Shown here: one piece after another, positions 7,679-17,044 of the stretch | Position numbering within the stretch: the first letter of the stretch is position 1 | Layout of the letters: each line of letters begins with the position of its first letter | NCBI RefSeq assembly: GCF_002911695.1 | Contig: NZ_PQBS01000008.1 | Location: forward strand, 1-64,000 | Source: Gracilimonas amylolytica | GTDB lineage: Bacteria > Bacteroidota > Rhodothermia > Balneolales > Balneolaceae | DNA length: 64,000 nt | Direction of reading: 5' to 3' | Notes under the pieces: generated by a model | The model's database searches: none | Seen by the model: the letters and a program-made list of their open reading frames with translations, nothing else | What the model was told of the DNA's origin: nothing | Program-made: the position numbers and the translations under genes

Positions 7679-10600
7679 TCAATTAAGAATGCCCCTGCCG
7701 TCTATGTTGACGTTAGCGATGATGTACACATCACCGTATTTAAACACCGGTCGCTTGCCCGTATCGAAGTAGTGGAAATAGTGATTGTCTTTGCCTTTTT
7801 CGTCATCGGCGTAGATAATCTTATCGCTCACGTACATAATGCGGTCGGCGAAACCGGCACTGATCAGTTTCTCACCCGTGGGCGGAAACAGCTCATAATC
7901 GTAGTCGTCTGCCGGGAAATGATGAAACTCCTCAAACATTTCGGCGGCTTTCGGGTCGTTGTAAGTTCCCTTAGAGAGCCTCATTAAACTGGTGGGAAAC
8001 ACATAAATAGTGGTGCCCTTGGCGTTGATGATCATGGCCAGATCATCAGATTCTGCTTCCATGCGCTGCATGTAGCCTTTGGCGTCGATGTACTCCAGTT
8101 CTTTGACGATGCCCGAATACACCAGCGGTTCTTCGTAGAGGGTTTTGAGAACGCCGTGCCGTTTGGTGGTTTTTGCTGGCACACTGTCCGCCTTGTTCTC
8201 CCGAAGTTGAGGCGAGCCTTTGGGCGCACTGCCTTTTAGCGAACCCACATCACGGACAGTGATCGTTTTGCGGATCTTGTATTTCGGGGCGATGCGGTTT
8301 ATCTCCTCATAGAGTTCATTTCGGTCATCGTAACTCACCGCCACCAGCTGGTTGACCACATCGTTGAGTTCGATTACGGTCTTCTGGTTGTTCTCCCGAG
8401 CGATTTTGGCCGCTTCCAGCTCGGTTTTGGTACCTGCCAGTACCTTTTGAAGTTCAGCCAGCGTTTTCTCGGTCTGCTTCAGCTCACTGCTTAGCAGTTC
8501 CATGCGGCTTTCAGAGGTTCTGATCCAGGCTTTTTCAAGTTCCAGGAATAGCTCCGCCAGTTTTCGGGTGATGATCGGTTGCCACTTTTTGATGGTAAAC
8601 ATCCCGGCGGACTCTTTGATGGCCTTGAAGCTTTGCTCGTTTCCAGCCTCGTCTTTTTTAGCTTTTTCGGCTTCAATGTCGAGGCCGTATTCCGCGTAAA
8701 AGTCTTCCTCCGTGGCAATAATGTTGCCGAGATTGCCAGAGATGGATTTGCCTTGCCCGGTCTTTTCTTCCAGCGTCCACCCAAAGGCGTTGCCAAGCTC
8801 TTTGGAGGCCATGCGCTTGATCGACCCCCACGTCTGCTTGTTGTAAAACGAGCGGTCAGCGATATTGCTGTCCGGGATCAGGTGAAACCACACGCGCCCA
8901 TTGGCGTTGTTTTCGGGCACGTCCAGGACTGTTTTCATGCGGTAGCCGGAAATGCGTTTGGAGTCGGCGCTTAGTTGGATATCAAGCTGGTACGGCTCGC
9001 CGTTCCACCCGTACTGCACGTCAAACAGGTTCTCTTTGAGGGCTATATCAGCGCTTTCGGGAAGCTTCGAGTTTTGCAAAGCCGATTCCCGCTCTACCAC
9101 ACTTTTCATGCGATCCTGTCTCGTCTGGATATCGGTGGTCGCCTGCGTTTGGCTGGCCTGTAGTCGTTGTACTTCAGATTCCAGGTTGTCAATCCGGTCA
9201 TCGAGTACGTTCTTTTGAGCTAAAGCTTCGAAAAATTGTTTTACTCGCGGATCGGAGTTGGTCGCGGCGACCATCTGCTCGTATTCCAGTGACTCTGAGT
9301 CGCCACCGGTAGAGACTTCACGCCCGGTGCCAAAGAACAGGTCATCAATCCAGCTTTGCTTTTTGGAGACCAGTTCGAGGCGGTACTGATCAAAGGAGTC
9401 CTGCATCAGGTAGTAATGAATCTGTACTTCGGGGTACTGGTTCCCCTGACGAAGTCCGCGCCCATTGCGCTGCTGGATTTGCGAAGGCGTGTAGGGCACG
9501 TCCATATGGTGCATGTCGGTGGTCCACTTCTGAAGGTTCATGCCTTCGGCAATGGACTGGTTGCCAATGACCACCCGGTACTTGCCCTGGTTAAAATCAT
9601 CCTGCACTTCTTTCTTAAGCGCTTCCTTGTCGTCTTTGTTGCTCACAAAATAGTCTTTGCCGTCTTTGCCGGTGCCAATGATTGCCCCGTTGATGATCGC
9701 AATCTGTTCTTTGGGGATTCCAGCTTTGACCAACTCGGATTTGATGAGCTGATGGAAGCTCCCTCCCTGAGATTGATGAAGGCTGATCCAGTCGCAGAAA
9801 ATAATCTGGTTGCGAATGGCAGGGTTATTCGGGTTGGAACGGCTGGCTTTAATCTGCTCCCATTCTTTGTTGAGCTTTTGGGCGCGCTGGGTAGCTTCTT
9901 TTTCGCTGCCAAAGATGCCTTCGCTCCATGTGTGTTCTGATTTTTTGGGCTCCAGTATATGCCGGGGCTGATAAATTTCTTTCTTCTCATCCCATACCAC
10001 CCAATAGCCGCTTTTTTCTTTTACCACGCCCTTGCTGGTAATGACTTCAATATGGGATGGGTTCTGGCGCAGGTGCGGAGGAGTGACAGCTATCTGTCCT
10101 CGTCCAGGCCGGTGAAAGTAGTCGCCGTACACATCTTCCGGCACCAATTCGGGAGCCGGATTGGAACGGGCACCATAAGAAGCGGCCACGTTTTCAACCA
10201 TCGCTCCAAGCTTGAGGTAGGAGCGATCAATACCTTCAAAATCCTTGTCGTACACCCGCAGGTCGGTCGCAATCTTGCTGCCATCACCAGTAATTACGAG
10301 GAAGTTGTCGCGGGTCTCACACTGCCGGTCTTTCATGCAGGCAATGACCTCGTTGGCTCGGAGGATAATGTCATCAAAAAGCAGCTTATGCAGCTCGCTG
10401 GGTTCAATAATCACGTTGCGAGTGCTGGCCTTGGGGCGCTTGAATTTGGGCTGGAGCACCTTGGGCTTTCCGTCTTTACCATTGACCGTGTTTCCGGATT
10501 CGTCCTGAATGTAGTCGGGAAACTCTTTGTAGAATCCGATGAGCTGATCGTAGCTCTTGATGTCCATCACCTCGTCAATGATCTTGCGCATTTCAGGCAA

Positions 10601-13600
10601 GTTGTAATATCCGGCCACCACGCGCTCGGAGCGGTATTCCCCGTTGGTCTTTTTGACGATCTTTTCTTCTTCCCGGACAAACAGGTTGATGAAGTTATCG
10701 AGGTTTTCAATTTCGTATGTGGTCAGTAGATCCGGGGCGCACAAATTGAGCATGTGCCACACTTCCACGGGGGAATTCACTACCGGGGTTGCGGTAAGCA
10801 CAAACACGTTTTTATGGCCCACTTTGCTGAACAGCCACCGCGTTTTTTGCAGGGCGTCTTCGGCCCGCTGGGAAGGCTTGTTGGCCGAGATTCCCAGCTT
10901 GGCAGCTTTAGCAGATCCAAGGGCGTTTTTATAGAAATGCGCCTCGTCAAAGAACAGGCAATCCACGCCCAGCTCGTCAAAGAAAATATCGGTTTCCAGC
11001 CGTTTGGAATGCGCCACATTGCGAAGCTTGGTTTCCCATTCTTCCATCTGCTTTTCCATGCGTTTCATCATGGAGGTTTTGGCCGCTTTCGAGATGGCCT
11101 CGTCTTCCTCAAGCAGGTCCTCGAAATTCTCCAACATCTGGTTGAAGTAGTCGATGCGCTCCTGGTAAATGCGAGCTTGCTCAGCTGGGGATAGAGGAAG
11201 CGATTTAAACGCGTGGTCGGCGATAAAGATAGCGTCCCAGTTGTAAAGCTGGGCCATCGTAAGTTCTTTGTGCTTGTCGCCACCCACCATTTTCATGTTG
11301 AGGACTTTGGCGTCAGGAAACAGCATCAGGTATTCTTCCACCCATTTTTCCTGCACCTTTCCGGGTACGACAAACATCGGTTTTCGGGCGGCTCCCTGCT
11401 GGAGGAGCACTTGGGAGGTAATAATGGAAGCCAGCGTTTTTCCCGCTCCCACATCGTGACAGTTAGCCCCTTTACCATTCCACACCAGTTTTTCGGCAAT
11501 GGCCCGGTTGTGCTTGTACACGGTAAAGTCTTTCACCCCGTAGAAGGTGTCGCTCATGCCGCGAACTCGAAGGGTGCGCCCGTCAAACGGCGGGTTTATT
11601 ACCGCGTTGTAGGTCTGGTTGTAGGCGGCCTCGATCAAACTGCGGACTTCGGACGAAGCTTTGGTGCGCACCCAGTTGTTGAACTTTTTGGGCACATGGG
11701 TCAGCATCCGGTTGTTGTTTTGGCGCTGTATTTTCCGCGCCCGTTCGATGAGCATTTGGCCCCGTTCGCCCTTCATGGATTGCGCCTCTTTGAGCGTCAT
11801 CGACGGCACCAGGTTATCGTCTTCATCATAGAACTTCAGTGGAAACGTGCTGTCCTGAATGTAAGAGGTAATGATCTTGGTGAACGGCGTCTCGCCCCAA
11901 CCGAGGTTGATATCGTCCGGGGTCTCATCGCCGGTAGAAATGTACCGTCCCCATTTTCGCAGCTTCATGTAGAACCGGTTGCCGAGATCCGCCTTGTCTT
12001 TGACCAGGCCGATTTCCACCTTGTCATAGTTCATTTCATCTTTAATCCACTCTTCAATGGCTTTGGCAGGCAGGTAGGTGAACACGTGCTGCGGGTCCAC
12101 AGTGATATTGTACACGTCGATCCATTCGGGCACGACTTCCTGCAGCGCCTTGATGTTCTTTTCCAGCTCGTGCTCTTGGGCGAGTTGTAATTTTTCTCGC
12201 ACATTACCGGACAGGTACTGGTAGCGAAACTCTTGGTTTCCTGTTGCCGGGTTCCAGTAAAAGTCAGGGTGATCCTGGAGCGCTTTTACCAGCTCCTCTT
12301 TGCTGGCTGTTCCTCCTTTGTACACCGACTGGTAGAAATCCACGTCCAAAGTTTCACCAATGCTTCGGCCAAACATGGCCAGCTCAGCCAGATCATCGGA
12401 GTCTTTGACGGCGGGCACATAGTTGCGATTGAACATAGAATCGGCGTCGATGATGTCTGCATGCACCAGCTCCTCGTTAAGTGGATCTCTCTTTACGAGC
12501 GTCGTGAGCTTGTAGAGCCGGTTATCGAACTTGAACACCTTGCGAATGTCCTCATCTTCATCAGGAATACCATACTGCTCGATGTGCCCCGCAAGCAACT
12601 GCTTGAATTCGGCACGGAGGGCGTCCTTTTCGCTGGTTTCCTGCGCCAGTGCGGTTATATAGTCGTCGTATTTATCCAGCAGCTGACAGGCTGAACGAAT
12701 GCGGGCTTCCAGTCCGGAGCCGCCTTTGAGCGTAAGCCGCTTGAAAAATCGTCGCTGTTTCTCGTAAAAATGGTTCTCGTGGAAGACGATATTTCCCGGA
12801 TGGTAGTGTCGTGGCAAGTCGAGCATAATGCCATCATCGGGAATGTTGTACAAAGGCATTTCGCCCGGAAGCGCGTACGGAAAGCGTAGCCCGTCAGATA
12901 GTACCTTTTGAATGAGACCTTCAGTAAGGTCACCTTTTACGCCCATTCGGGAATAAAACTGCACGTGGTGCCCCTGAATGTGTTCGCCCAACACGTGGCT
13001 TGGGTGTTCTTTGAAGTAGGGATTGTAATAGGCCGTGTAAGTTTCCCCGTTATAGGATACCTGACTTACAATCAGATCTTCCTGTGCAAAAAGTCGGTTG
13101 AGTTTCGAATCCACGTCCGGATGAATTTCTCCCTGGTGCTCCCCGTACTTCTGAAAAAACAGAATATCGGTCGTTACCGTGGTATCGGCGTTGTCTTTGA
13201 AGGCCGTTGAAGGCAACCGGTAGGCTCCGACAAAACGCGCGCGTTGTACCATTGCCTGCCGAATGGACGGGTCTTTTTTGTCCATTGTGCCGGTTGAGCT
13301 GATAACAGCCAAGTAACCACCGGGCTTAAGAGCGTCCAGGGATTTCAGGATAAAATAATCGTGAATACGGGGGCTAAGGGGTGCCAGCGGGTCGCGGGAG
13401 GTATGAATTTTCAGATCGCCAAAGGGCACGTTCCCCACTACGCCGGTGAGGTTGTACAGGGAAAGGTCGGTGCCCGCAAAGTTTTCGTGGCGCACGGTCT
13501 GCATCGGGTATAGCAAACGTGCTATGCGGGAGCTGATGGCCGAACGCTCCACCATAACCATGCGAAACTTCTCGCGGTCGGGAATGAATCCGGCAAAGTT

Positions 13601-14908
13601 GCCCACGCCGGAACCCGGCTCCAGAATATTACCACCCGTGACGCCCATCTGTTGAAGCTTATCCCAGATGAGTTTGACCACCGGGTACGAGGTATAGTGC
13701 TCATTTAGCAGGCCCCGTTTGGACTGTTCGGTGGATTCGGTGTAGCCTAACCCACCTGCCCCGGTGTAAGAGCGTAGCACGTCCAGATCGCCAGAGGTAA
13801 TCGCCCGGTCTTCTTTTTGAAGTACGGCGATAGCTGCTTCGTTGGCCTTGCGACGTTCGGAAGCCGTCAGCTTGATGGGCGCAAATTCCGAAAGCTCGAT
13901 GTCACTAAACCTAAAAGTTGATTGACCTGATTTCTTTTTGGACTGCTTGGCAGATGCCAGCTTCTCTGGTGTGGCTCGGTTAAATACCCCGTCAAAATCG
14001 ACGCCGATAATGCGACCGTGTGCCCGGAAAAGCTCCAGGGCTTCCTCTTTATGCTCTGCCGGAAACTTGTCCAGCTGAAACGCCAGTGCCAATTTGCCTA
14101 TGGTAAGCTCAAAATTCTGCTGCAACTCTTGGAGTTCACTGCCCGGATTAGCCCGAAGGGTAAGCTGGGCTTCAAGGGCGTCCAGATCAGCCAAATAGGG
14201 TTCTAGTTTTTCCGCCGTTTTGGTGTCGCCTTGGTCGGCTTTCCACGCCAGCTGGGTCAATTCTTCCAGCAGCGCTCCATTGAGCTGGCCCACTTTATAG
14301 GGCTGGTGCGAGGCCGCCGAGATCATGGACATACGTTTGGTTTTTACCTGGATTTCGACCGGGTACTGCTCGTCCACTACGAGGATAAAATGATGGGCGC
14401 GGTAGCCGTTTTCAGGATTTTTATACTTGTCTTCGTGCTCCCAGACTTCACCTAATTCGCCCGAAAGGATACGCTTCACCATTTGATCCACTTGGGCCTG
14501 CGTTTCAGCAATCGCCATACAGCCCGCCACATCGGTCAGGCCGGTGGTATATTTTTCTCCGGCTTTGGTAGCAATCTTTTCGGTAAAGGGGAACCGCTTG
14601 CGTATGAGTTTGCCTAAAGTGGAATACACTTCTTTAATGCGGCCCTTTACGACCAGCGCCAAATTCATCCCAATAAGGCCGTTCATAACTTTTTTCAGGG
14701 CCGGGATATAGTTGTTTTTCGCCTGGATCACTGCCTTGATTTGCGGGGCCAGTTCAGCCTCAGAAACCGGGGCGGTATCGCCCGGAATAAGCGGGTTGGG
14801 ATCATCAATATTGACAATCCCGTCGGTATCCCAGTCGCCTAGCCAGTGATCAAAGTCGCCGGTGGACAGGTGGGTAATCTGGTCGATATTTGTTTTAACT
14901 TCTGGCAT
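7679..14908 (-). CDS. Giant polyvalent protein: alarmone-synthetase-like domain + N6-adenine methyltransferase + SNF2-like helicase (DarB-like)
   Basis: 2,409 residues. Domains in order: an EF-hand/dockerin-type loop at 25-36 (D25, D27, D29, G30, D36). A RelA/SpoT small-alarmone-synthetase-like domain at about 80-205: RIK 90-92, LTDVAG with D126, NPENGYR with Y169, PVEIQVKT with E185, SHQPYK 200-205. An N6-methyltransferase at about 400-590: ILEPGSGVGNF 428-438 and NVPF 493-496. An SF2/SNF2 helicase at about 1140-1830: DVGAGKT with K1157, DEAH 1321-1324, LTATP, and QQRNGRGLRQG. A long helical C-terminal half follows. Methyltransferase-helicase giants such as P1 DarB ride in the virion and protect incoming DNA from restriction. 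Its place among structural genes fits that. The synthetase domain lacks the usual Arg after D-x-A-G. Confidence 0.9.
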   Translation of the reverse strand: MPEVKTNIDQITHLSTGDFDHWLGDWDTDGIVNIDDPNPLIPGDTAPVSEAELAPQIKAVIQAKNNYIPALKKVMNGLIGMNLALVVKGRIKEVYSTLGKLIRKRFPFTEKIATKAGEKYTTGLTDVAGCMAIAETQAQVDQMVKRILSGELGEVWEHEDKYKNPENGYRAHHFILVVDEQYPVEIQVKTKRMSMISAASHQPYKVGQLNGALLEELTQLAWKADQGDTKTAEKLEPYLADLDALEAQLTLRANPGSELQELQQNFELTIGKLALAFQLDKFPAEHKEEALELFRAHGRIIGVDFDGVFNRATPEKLASAKQSKKKSGQSTFRFSDIELSEFAPIKLTASERRKANEAAIAVLQKEDRAITSGDLDVLRSYTGAGGLGYTESTEQSKRGLLNEHYTSYPVVKLIWDKLQQMGVTGGNILEPGSGVGNFAGFIPDREKFRMVMVERSAISSRIARLLYPMQTVRHENFAGTDLSLYNLTGVVGNVPFGDLKIHTSRDPLAPLSPRIHDYFILKSLDALKPGGYLAVISSTGTMDKKDPSIRQAMVQRARFVGAYRLPSTAFKDNADTTVTTDILFFQKYGEHQGEIHPDVDSKLNRLFAQEDLIVSQVSYNGETYTAYYNPYFKEHPSHVLGEHIQGHHVQFYSRMGVKGDLTEGLIQKVLSDGLRFPYALPGEMPLYNIPDDGIMLDLPRHYHPGNIVFHENHFYEKQRRFFKRLTLKGGSGLEARIRSACQLLDKYDDYITALAQETSEKDALRAEFKQLLAGHIEQYGIPDEDEDIRKVFKFDNRLYKLTTLVKRDPLNEELVHADIIDADSMFNRNYVPAVKDSDDLAELAMFGRSIGETLDVDFYQSVYKGGTASKEELVKALQDHPDFYWNPATGNQEFRYQYLSGNVREKLQLAQEHELEKNIKALQEVVPEWIDVYNITVDPQHVFTYLPAKAIEEWIKDEMNYDKVEIGLVKDKADLGNRFYMKLRKWGRYISTGDETPDDINLGWGETPFTKIITSYIQDSTFPLKFYDEDDNLVPSMTLKEAQSMKGERGQMLIERARKIQRQNNNRMLTHVPKKFNNWVRTKASSEVRSLIEAAYNQTYNAVINPPFDGRTLRVRGMSDTFYGVKDFTVYKHNRAIAEKLVWNGKGANCHDVGAGKTLASIITSQVLLQQGAARKPMFVVPGKVQEKWVEEYLMLFPDAKVLNMKMVGGDKHKELTMAQLYNWDAIFIADHAFKSLPLSPAEQARIYQERIDYFNQMLENFEDLLEEDEAISKAAKTSMMKRMEKQMEEWETKLRNVAHSKRLETDIFFDELGVDCLFFDEAHFYKNALGSAKAAKLGISANKPSQRAEDALQKTRWLFSKVGHKNVFVLTATPVVNSPVEVWHMLNLCAPDLLTTYEIENLDNFINLFVREEEKIVKKTNGEYRSERVVAGYYNLPEMRKIIDEVMDIKSYDQLIGFYKEFPDYIQDESGNTVNGKDGKPKVLQPKFKRPKASTRNVIIEPSELHKLLFDDIILRANEVIACMKDRQCETRDNFLVITGDGSKIATDLRVYDKDFEGIDRSYLKLGAMVENVAASYGARSNPAPELVPEDVYGDYFHRPGRGQIAVTPPHLRQNPSHIEVITSKGVVKEKSGYWVVWDEKKEIYQPRHILEPKKSEHTWSEGIFGSEKEATQRAQKLNKEWEQIKASRSNPNNPAIRNQIIFCDWISLHQSQGGSFHQLIKSELVKAGIPKEQIAIINGAIIGTGKDGKDYFVSNKDDKEALKKEVQDDFNQGKYRVVIGNQSIAEGMNLQKWTTDMHHMDVPYTPSQIQQRNGRGLRQGNQYPEVQIHYYLMQDSFDQYRLELVSKKQSWIDDLFFGTGREVSTGGDSESLEYEQMVAATNSDPRVKQFFEALAQKNVLDDRIDNLESEVQRLQASQTQATTDIQTRQDRMKSVVERESALQNSKLPESADIALKENLFDVQYGWNGEPYQLDIQLSADSKRISGYRMKTVLDVPENNANGRVWFHLIPDSNIADRSFYNKQTWGSIKRMASKELGNAFGWTLEEKTGQGKSISGNLGNIIATEEDFYAEYGLDIEAEKAKKDEAGNEQSFKAIKESAGMFTIKKWQPIITRKLAELFLELEKAWIRTSESRMELLSSELKQTEKTLAELQKVLAGTKTELEAAKIARENNQKTVIELNDVVNQLVAVSYDDRNELYEEINRIAPKYKIRKTITVRDVGSLKGSAPKGSPQLRENKADSVPAKTTKRHGVLKTLYEEPLVYSGIVKELEYIDAKGYMQRMEAESDDLAMIINAKGTTIYVFPTSLMRLSKGTYNDPKAAEMFEEFHHFPADDYDYELFPPTGEKLISAGFADRIMYVSDKIIYADDEKGKDNHYFHYFDTGKRPVFKYGDVYIIANVNIDGRGILN

Positions 14909-14911
14909 GGC

Positions 14912-16330
14912 TTAGCTAAGGACTTTTTCTAAAAAGGCGTCGAGTTTGGCCTGGCTTTTTCGGGCGGCTTCCAGATCTACTTCAGCCTTTGGAGTGGCCT
15001 GCTTCTTAGGCTTAGGTGCTGGTTTGGATTTCTTTACCACCGATTTTTTTTTGGCGGTTTTCTTCTTGGGCGGAGTAGGCTTGCGCTTAGGTGTTTTCTT
15101 GGCTTTGGCTTTGCCGGTTGGTGGGCAATCCGCGGTGCCATCTTGCAACTTTTCCTGCCTCCGGTATTCCCGCGCGCCCAACACTTTCTTCGCGTGATCC
15201 TGGGCAAGAATCTGCACTTCCAGATTGCCGTGTTTTTTCACCAGCTCGGCCCAGGAAGCGGTGAATCCGCCTTTGGCCCCTTCGGTGCAAATCTGGGTTT
15301 TCAGCTCTCCGTCAATAAGCAGCTCCACGATATAGCGTTTGTTGTAATAATCTGGCACGTAGCGAATGCTAAGGGTAGCCCGTTCGGACTCCCCGGAGTG
15401 CTGTTTGGCGTAGCACGGCATCTTGGAGCCGAGCAGGGAATTCACCCGTTTCCAGGAGCGCAGTTTGTGGAGGGTATTGATTTTTTTGAGTGAGATCGTA
15501 AATGGCAACTCTACGGGATTTTCGCGTGGCTCGCTGTGCGTGGGATTCATCAAATAGCTTCCTCTTTTTGAGGCCCAATGGGCTGCCTGCTGTTTAGTGA
15601 GACCAAATTCATCCTGAAAGAAGTCGATGAGTTCCTCATCTGTGGAGGTCTCATTATTAGATAGCTGGTCTTCCACTCCTTCATACTGGCTTTGCGTTAG
15701 CGGGGGGATAGTTTTTAGAGTTTCGGCAGTACCTGACGAGCCAAAAGGAACGTTGATGGCATTTAATAACTGATAGCGGTTTTTTTCGGTCTCAGCCAGT
15801 CCCTCTTTGGTTACTTTAATTTCAATGTCGCATTCGTGTGCGATACTGGTGTTGCCCTTATACTTGCCATCTTTGGTCGCATGGGCCACCATGATGAACC
15901 CAATGCCTTGTTCGCGGCACCACTGTGCCAGTTCTACCGTGGAGGCGTCTTTGGCGTCAATGACAGAAATAGAATCCAATACGCAAAAGGCAGATCTGTT
16001 TTTCAGCAGGGTTTCCTTTAGCGATGTGAGTGATTTCCACTTGGTAAAGTTCAGGTTGTTGTGGGTTGCTTTTAATCGCTTGACACGGTCAATGAGTGTT
16101 TTACCGAAATGTTCTTCGGCTGGTATATATTCGACTCTACCGTGCTGTGCAAGAGCGTTTGCAAGGCCTAAACTGAAGGTGGACTTTCCGGCCCCTTTCT
16201 CACCCCAGATAAAGATGACGGCATTTTTCTCCGGTTCCCCAAGAAGTGTGCCATAGGGCTGGGCAATCTTGATGCCTTTGATGTTTATTTTTGCCAGTTC
16301 TTTGGCGCTCAGAGTGTTCTGGATGTCCAT
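14912..16330 (-). CDS. RadA/RecA-like ATPase with histone-H1-like basic tail
   Basis: 472 residues. RecA-fold core: Walker A GEKGAGKST (43-51), a RadA-like VEYIPAEEHFGKTL segment, Walker B FCVLDSISVID (about 116-126), then GFIMVAHATKDGKYKG (about 146-161), close to the RadA/Sms layout of sensor and KxG loops. The N-terminal zinc finger and C-terminal Lon-like domain of RadA are absent. Residues about 398-450 are a Lys/Pro/Ala repeat tail like histone H1. It is three bases from the giant gene. It may drive DNA packaging or condensation, or act in recombination; a HerA/FtsK-type packaging ATPase was not found elsewhere, so packaging is a live possibility. Confidence 0.75.
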   Translation of the reverse strand: MDIQNTLSAKELAKINIKGIKIAQPYGTLLGEPEKNAVIFIWGEKGAGKSTFSLGLANALAQHGRVEYIPAEEHFGKTLIDRVKRLKATHNNLNFTKWKSLTSLKETLLKNRSAFCVLDSISVIDAKDASTVELAQWCREQGIGFIMVAHATKDGKYKGNTSIAHECDIEIKVTKEGLAETEKNRYQLLNAINVPFGSSGTAETLKTIPPLTQSQYEGVEDQLSNNETSTDEELIDFFQDEFGLTKQQAAHWASKRGSYLMNPTHSEPRENPVELPFTISLKKINTLHKLRSWKRVNSLLGSKMPCYAKQHSGESERATLSIRYVPDYYNKRYIVELLIDGELKTQICTEGAKGGFTASWAELVKKHGNLEVQILAQDHAKKVLGAREYRRQEKLQDGTADCPPTGKAKAKKTPKRKPTPPKKKTAKKKSVVKKSKPAPKPKKQATPKAEVDLEAARKSQAKLDAFLEKVLS

Positions 16331-16331
16331 A

Positions 16332-16652
16332 TCAACGGTGCCTCATTTTTTTAGCGATCACAATTAAAGCACCGATGGCAATGCCAGCCAGAACAGCTTT
16401 AGTCAGCATGGTTTTTTTATCTGTTTTCATGTTTAATGGAGCATTGGATACCCCCAGTTTTGAAAGTAGTGTTGGCCCGGCCTCTCCGGTTACCGGAAGA
16501 GAATACCTGCGTTGAGCTTTCATAACGGCAGATTGTGTTTCACTTCCAAATTTTCCGTCAATACCATATTGAGGTAGATCAAAGCCTGCTTTTTGCAATC
16601 CTGCTTGGAGCCTGATTACCTGTTGTCCTGAGGCGCCTTTACTGAGAGTCAT
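16332..16652 (-). CDS. Peptidoglycan-binding (PG_binding_1) tail-anchored protein
   Basis: 106 residues. The N-terminal half is a PG_binding_1 module (LSKGASGQQVIRLQAGLQKA, then YGIDGKFGSETQSAVMKAQR). A linker and a transmembrane segment at about 84-102 with a basic RHR tail follow. The domain binds peptidoglycan; with a membrane anchor it probably guides the virion membrane or its lytic enzyme at entry. The stop overlaps nothing, but the start overlaps the upstream gene's stop by 4 bp, indicating coupled translation. Confidence 0.75.
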   Translation of the reverse strand: MTLSKGASGQQVIRLQAGLQKAGFDLPQYGIDGKFGSETQSAVMKAQRRYSLPVTGEAGPTLLSKLGVSNAPLNMKTDKKTMLTKAVLAGIAIGALIVIAKKMRHR

Positions 16653-17044
16653 TTCTTCGATGTTGAGTTATACGTTCGATGTGCCAGCATACCTATTGTG
16701 ATACCGATCAGAAGTGTAGAGCTATACTTTATCAGTGGTGATTTAGCTGAGGATGATAAAGGATCATCGGTAGTTAATTTCTTTGACAGAGCCACCAGAT
16801 CCACATACTCGAAGTAGGCGTCAATAACTCCGGCGTGCTGTTCATATACCCTGTTGATACCTGCTTTACTAGTGGTCAGGTTGGCCAGGTTGAGTCCCAT
16901 CGTGGCAAGCTGGCCGCGACGACCGCTTGTGGCACTCTGAAGTTTCCCCGCAAACAGCTTGAAAGCATTCTGCGAGGTGCGCTGCAGGTAATCGTCCATG
17001 CCATGCAGGCCGGTGCCGGTATGTGGTACATACCCAGTTCTCAT
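16649..17044 (-). CDS. Tail-anchored virion protein, T-G-Y start
   Basis: 131 residues. It opens MRTGYVPHTGTGLHG, a variant of the shared S-G-Y start. A mostly helical middle (about 18-95) follows, then a C-terminal transmembrane segment at about 106-124 (STLLIGITIGMLAH) and a short polar tail. No family recognised. Four-base overlaps with both neighbours put it firmly in the run of small membrane protein genes. Confidence 0.6.
   Translation of the reverse strand: MRTGYVPHTGTGLHGMDDYLQRTSQNAFKLFAGKLQSATSGRRGQLATMGLNLANLTTSKAGINRVYEQHAGVIDAYFEYVDLVALSKKLTTDDPLSSSAKSPLIKYSSTLLIGITIGMLAHRTYNSTSKK

Noticed and set aside
7421-14455. Many long rightward open frames opposite the giant gene (up to 325 residues at 11213-12190)
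   Set aside because: Antisense shadows caused by the codon use of the real gene; no domains, and the leftward frame is continuous with clear motifs.
14912-16330. Large terminase subunit
   Set aside because: The motif order and the A-H-A-T-K-D-G region are RadA-like; there is no nuclease domain.
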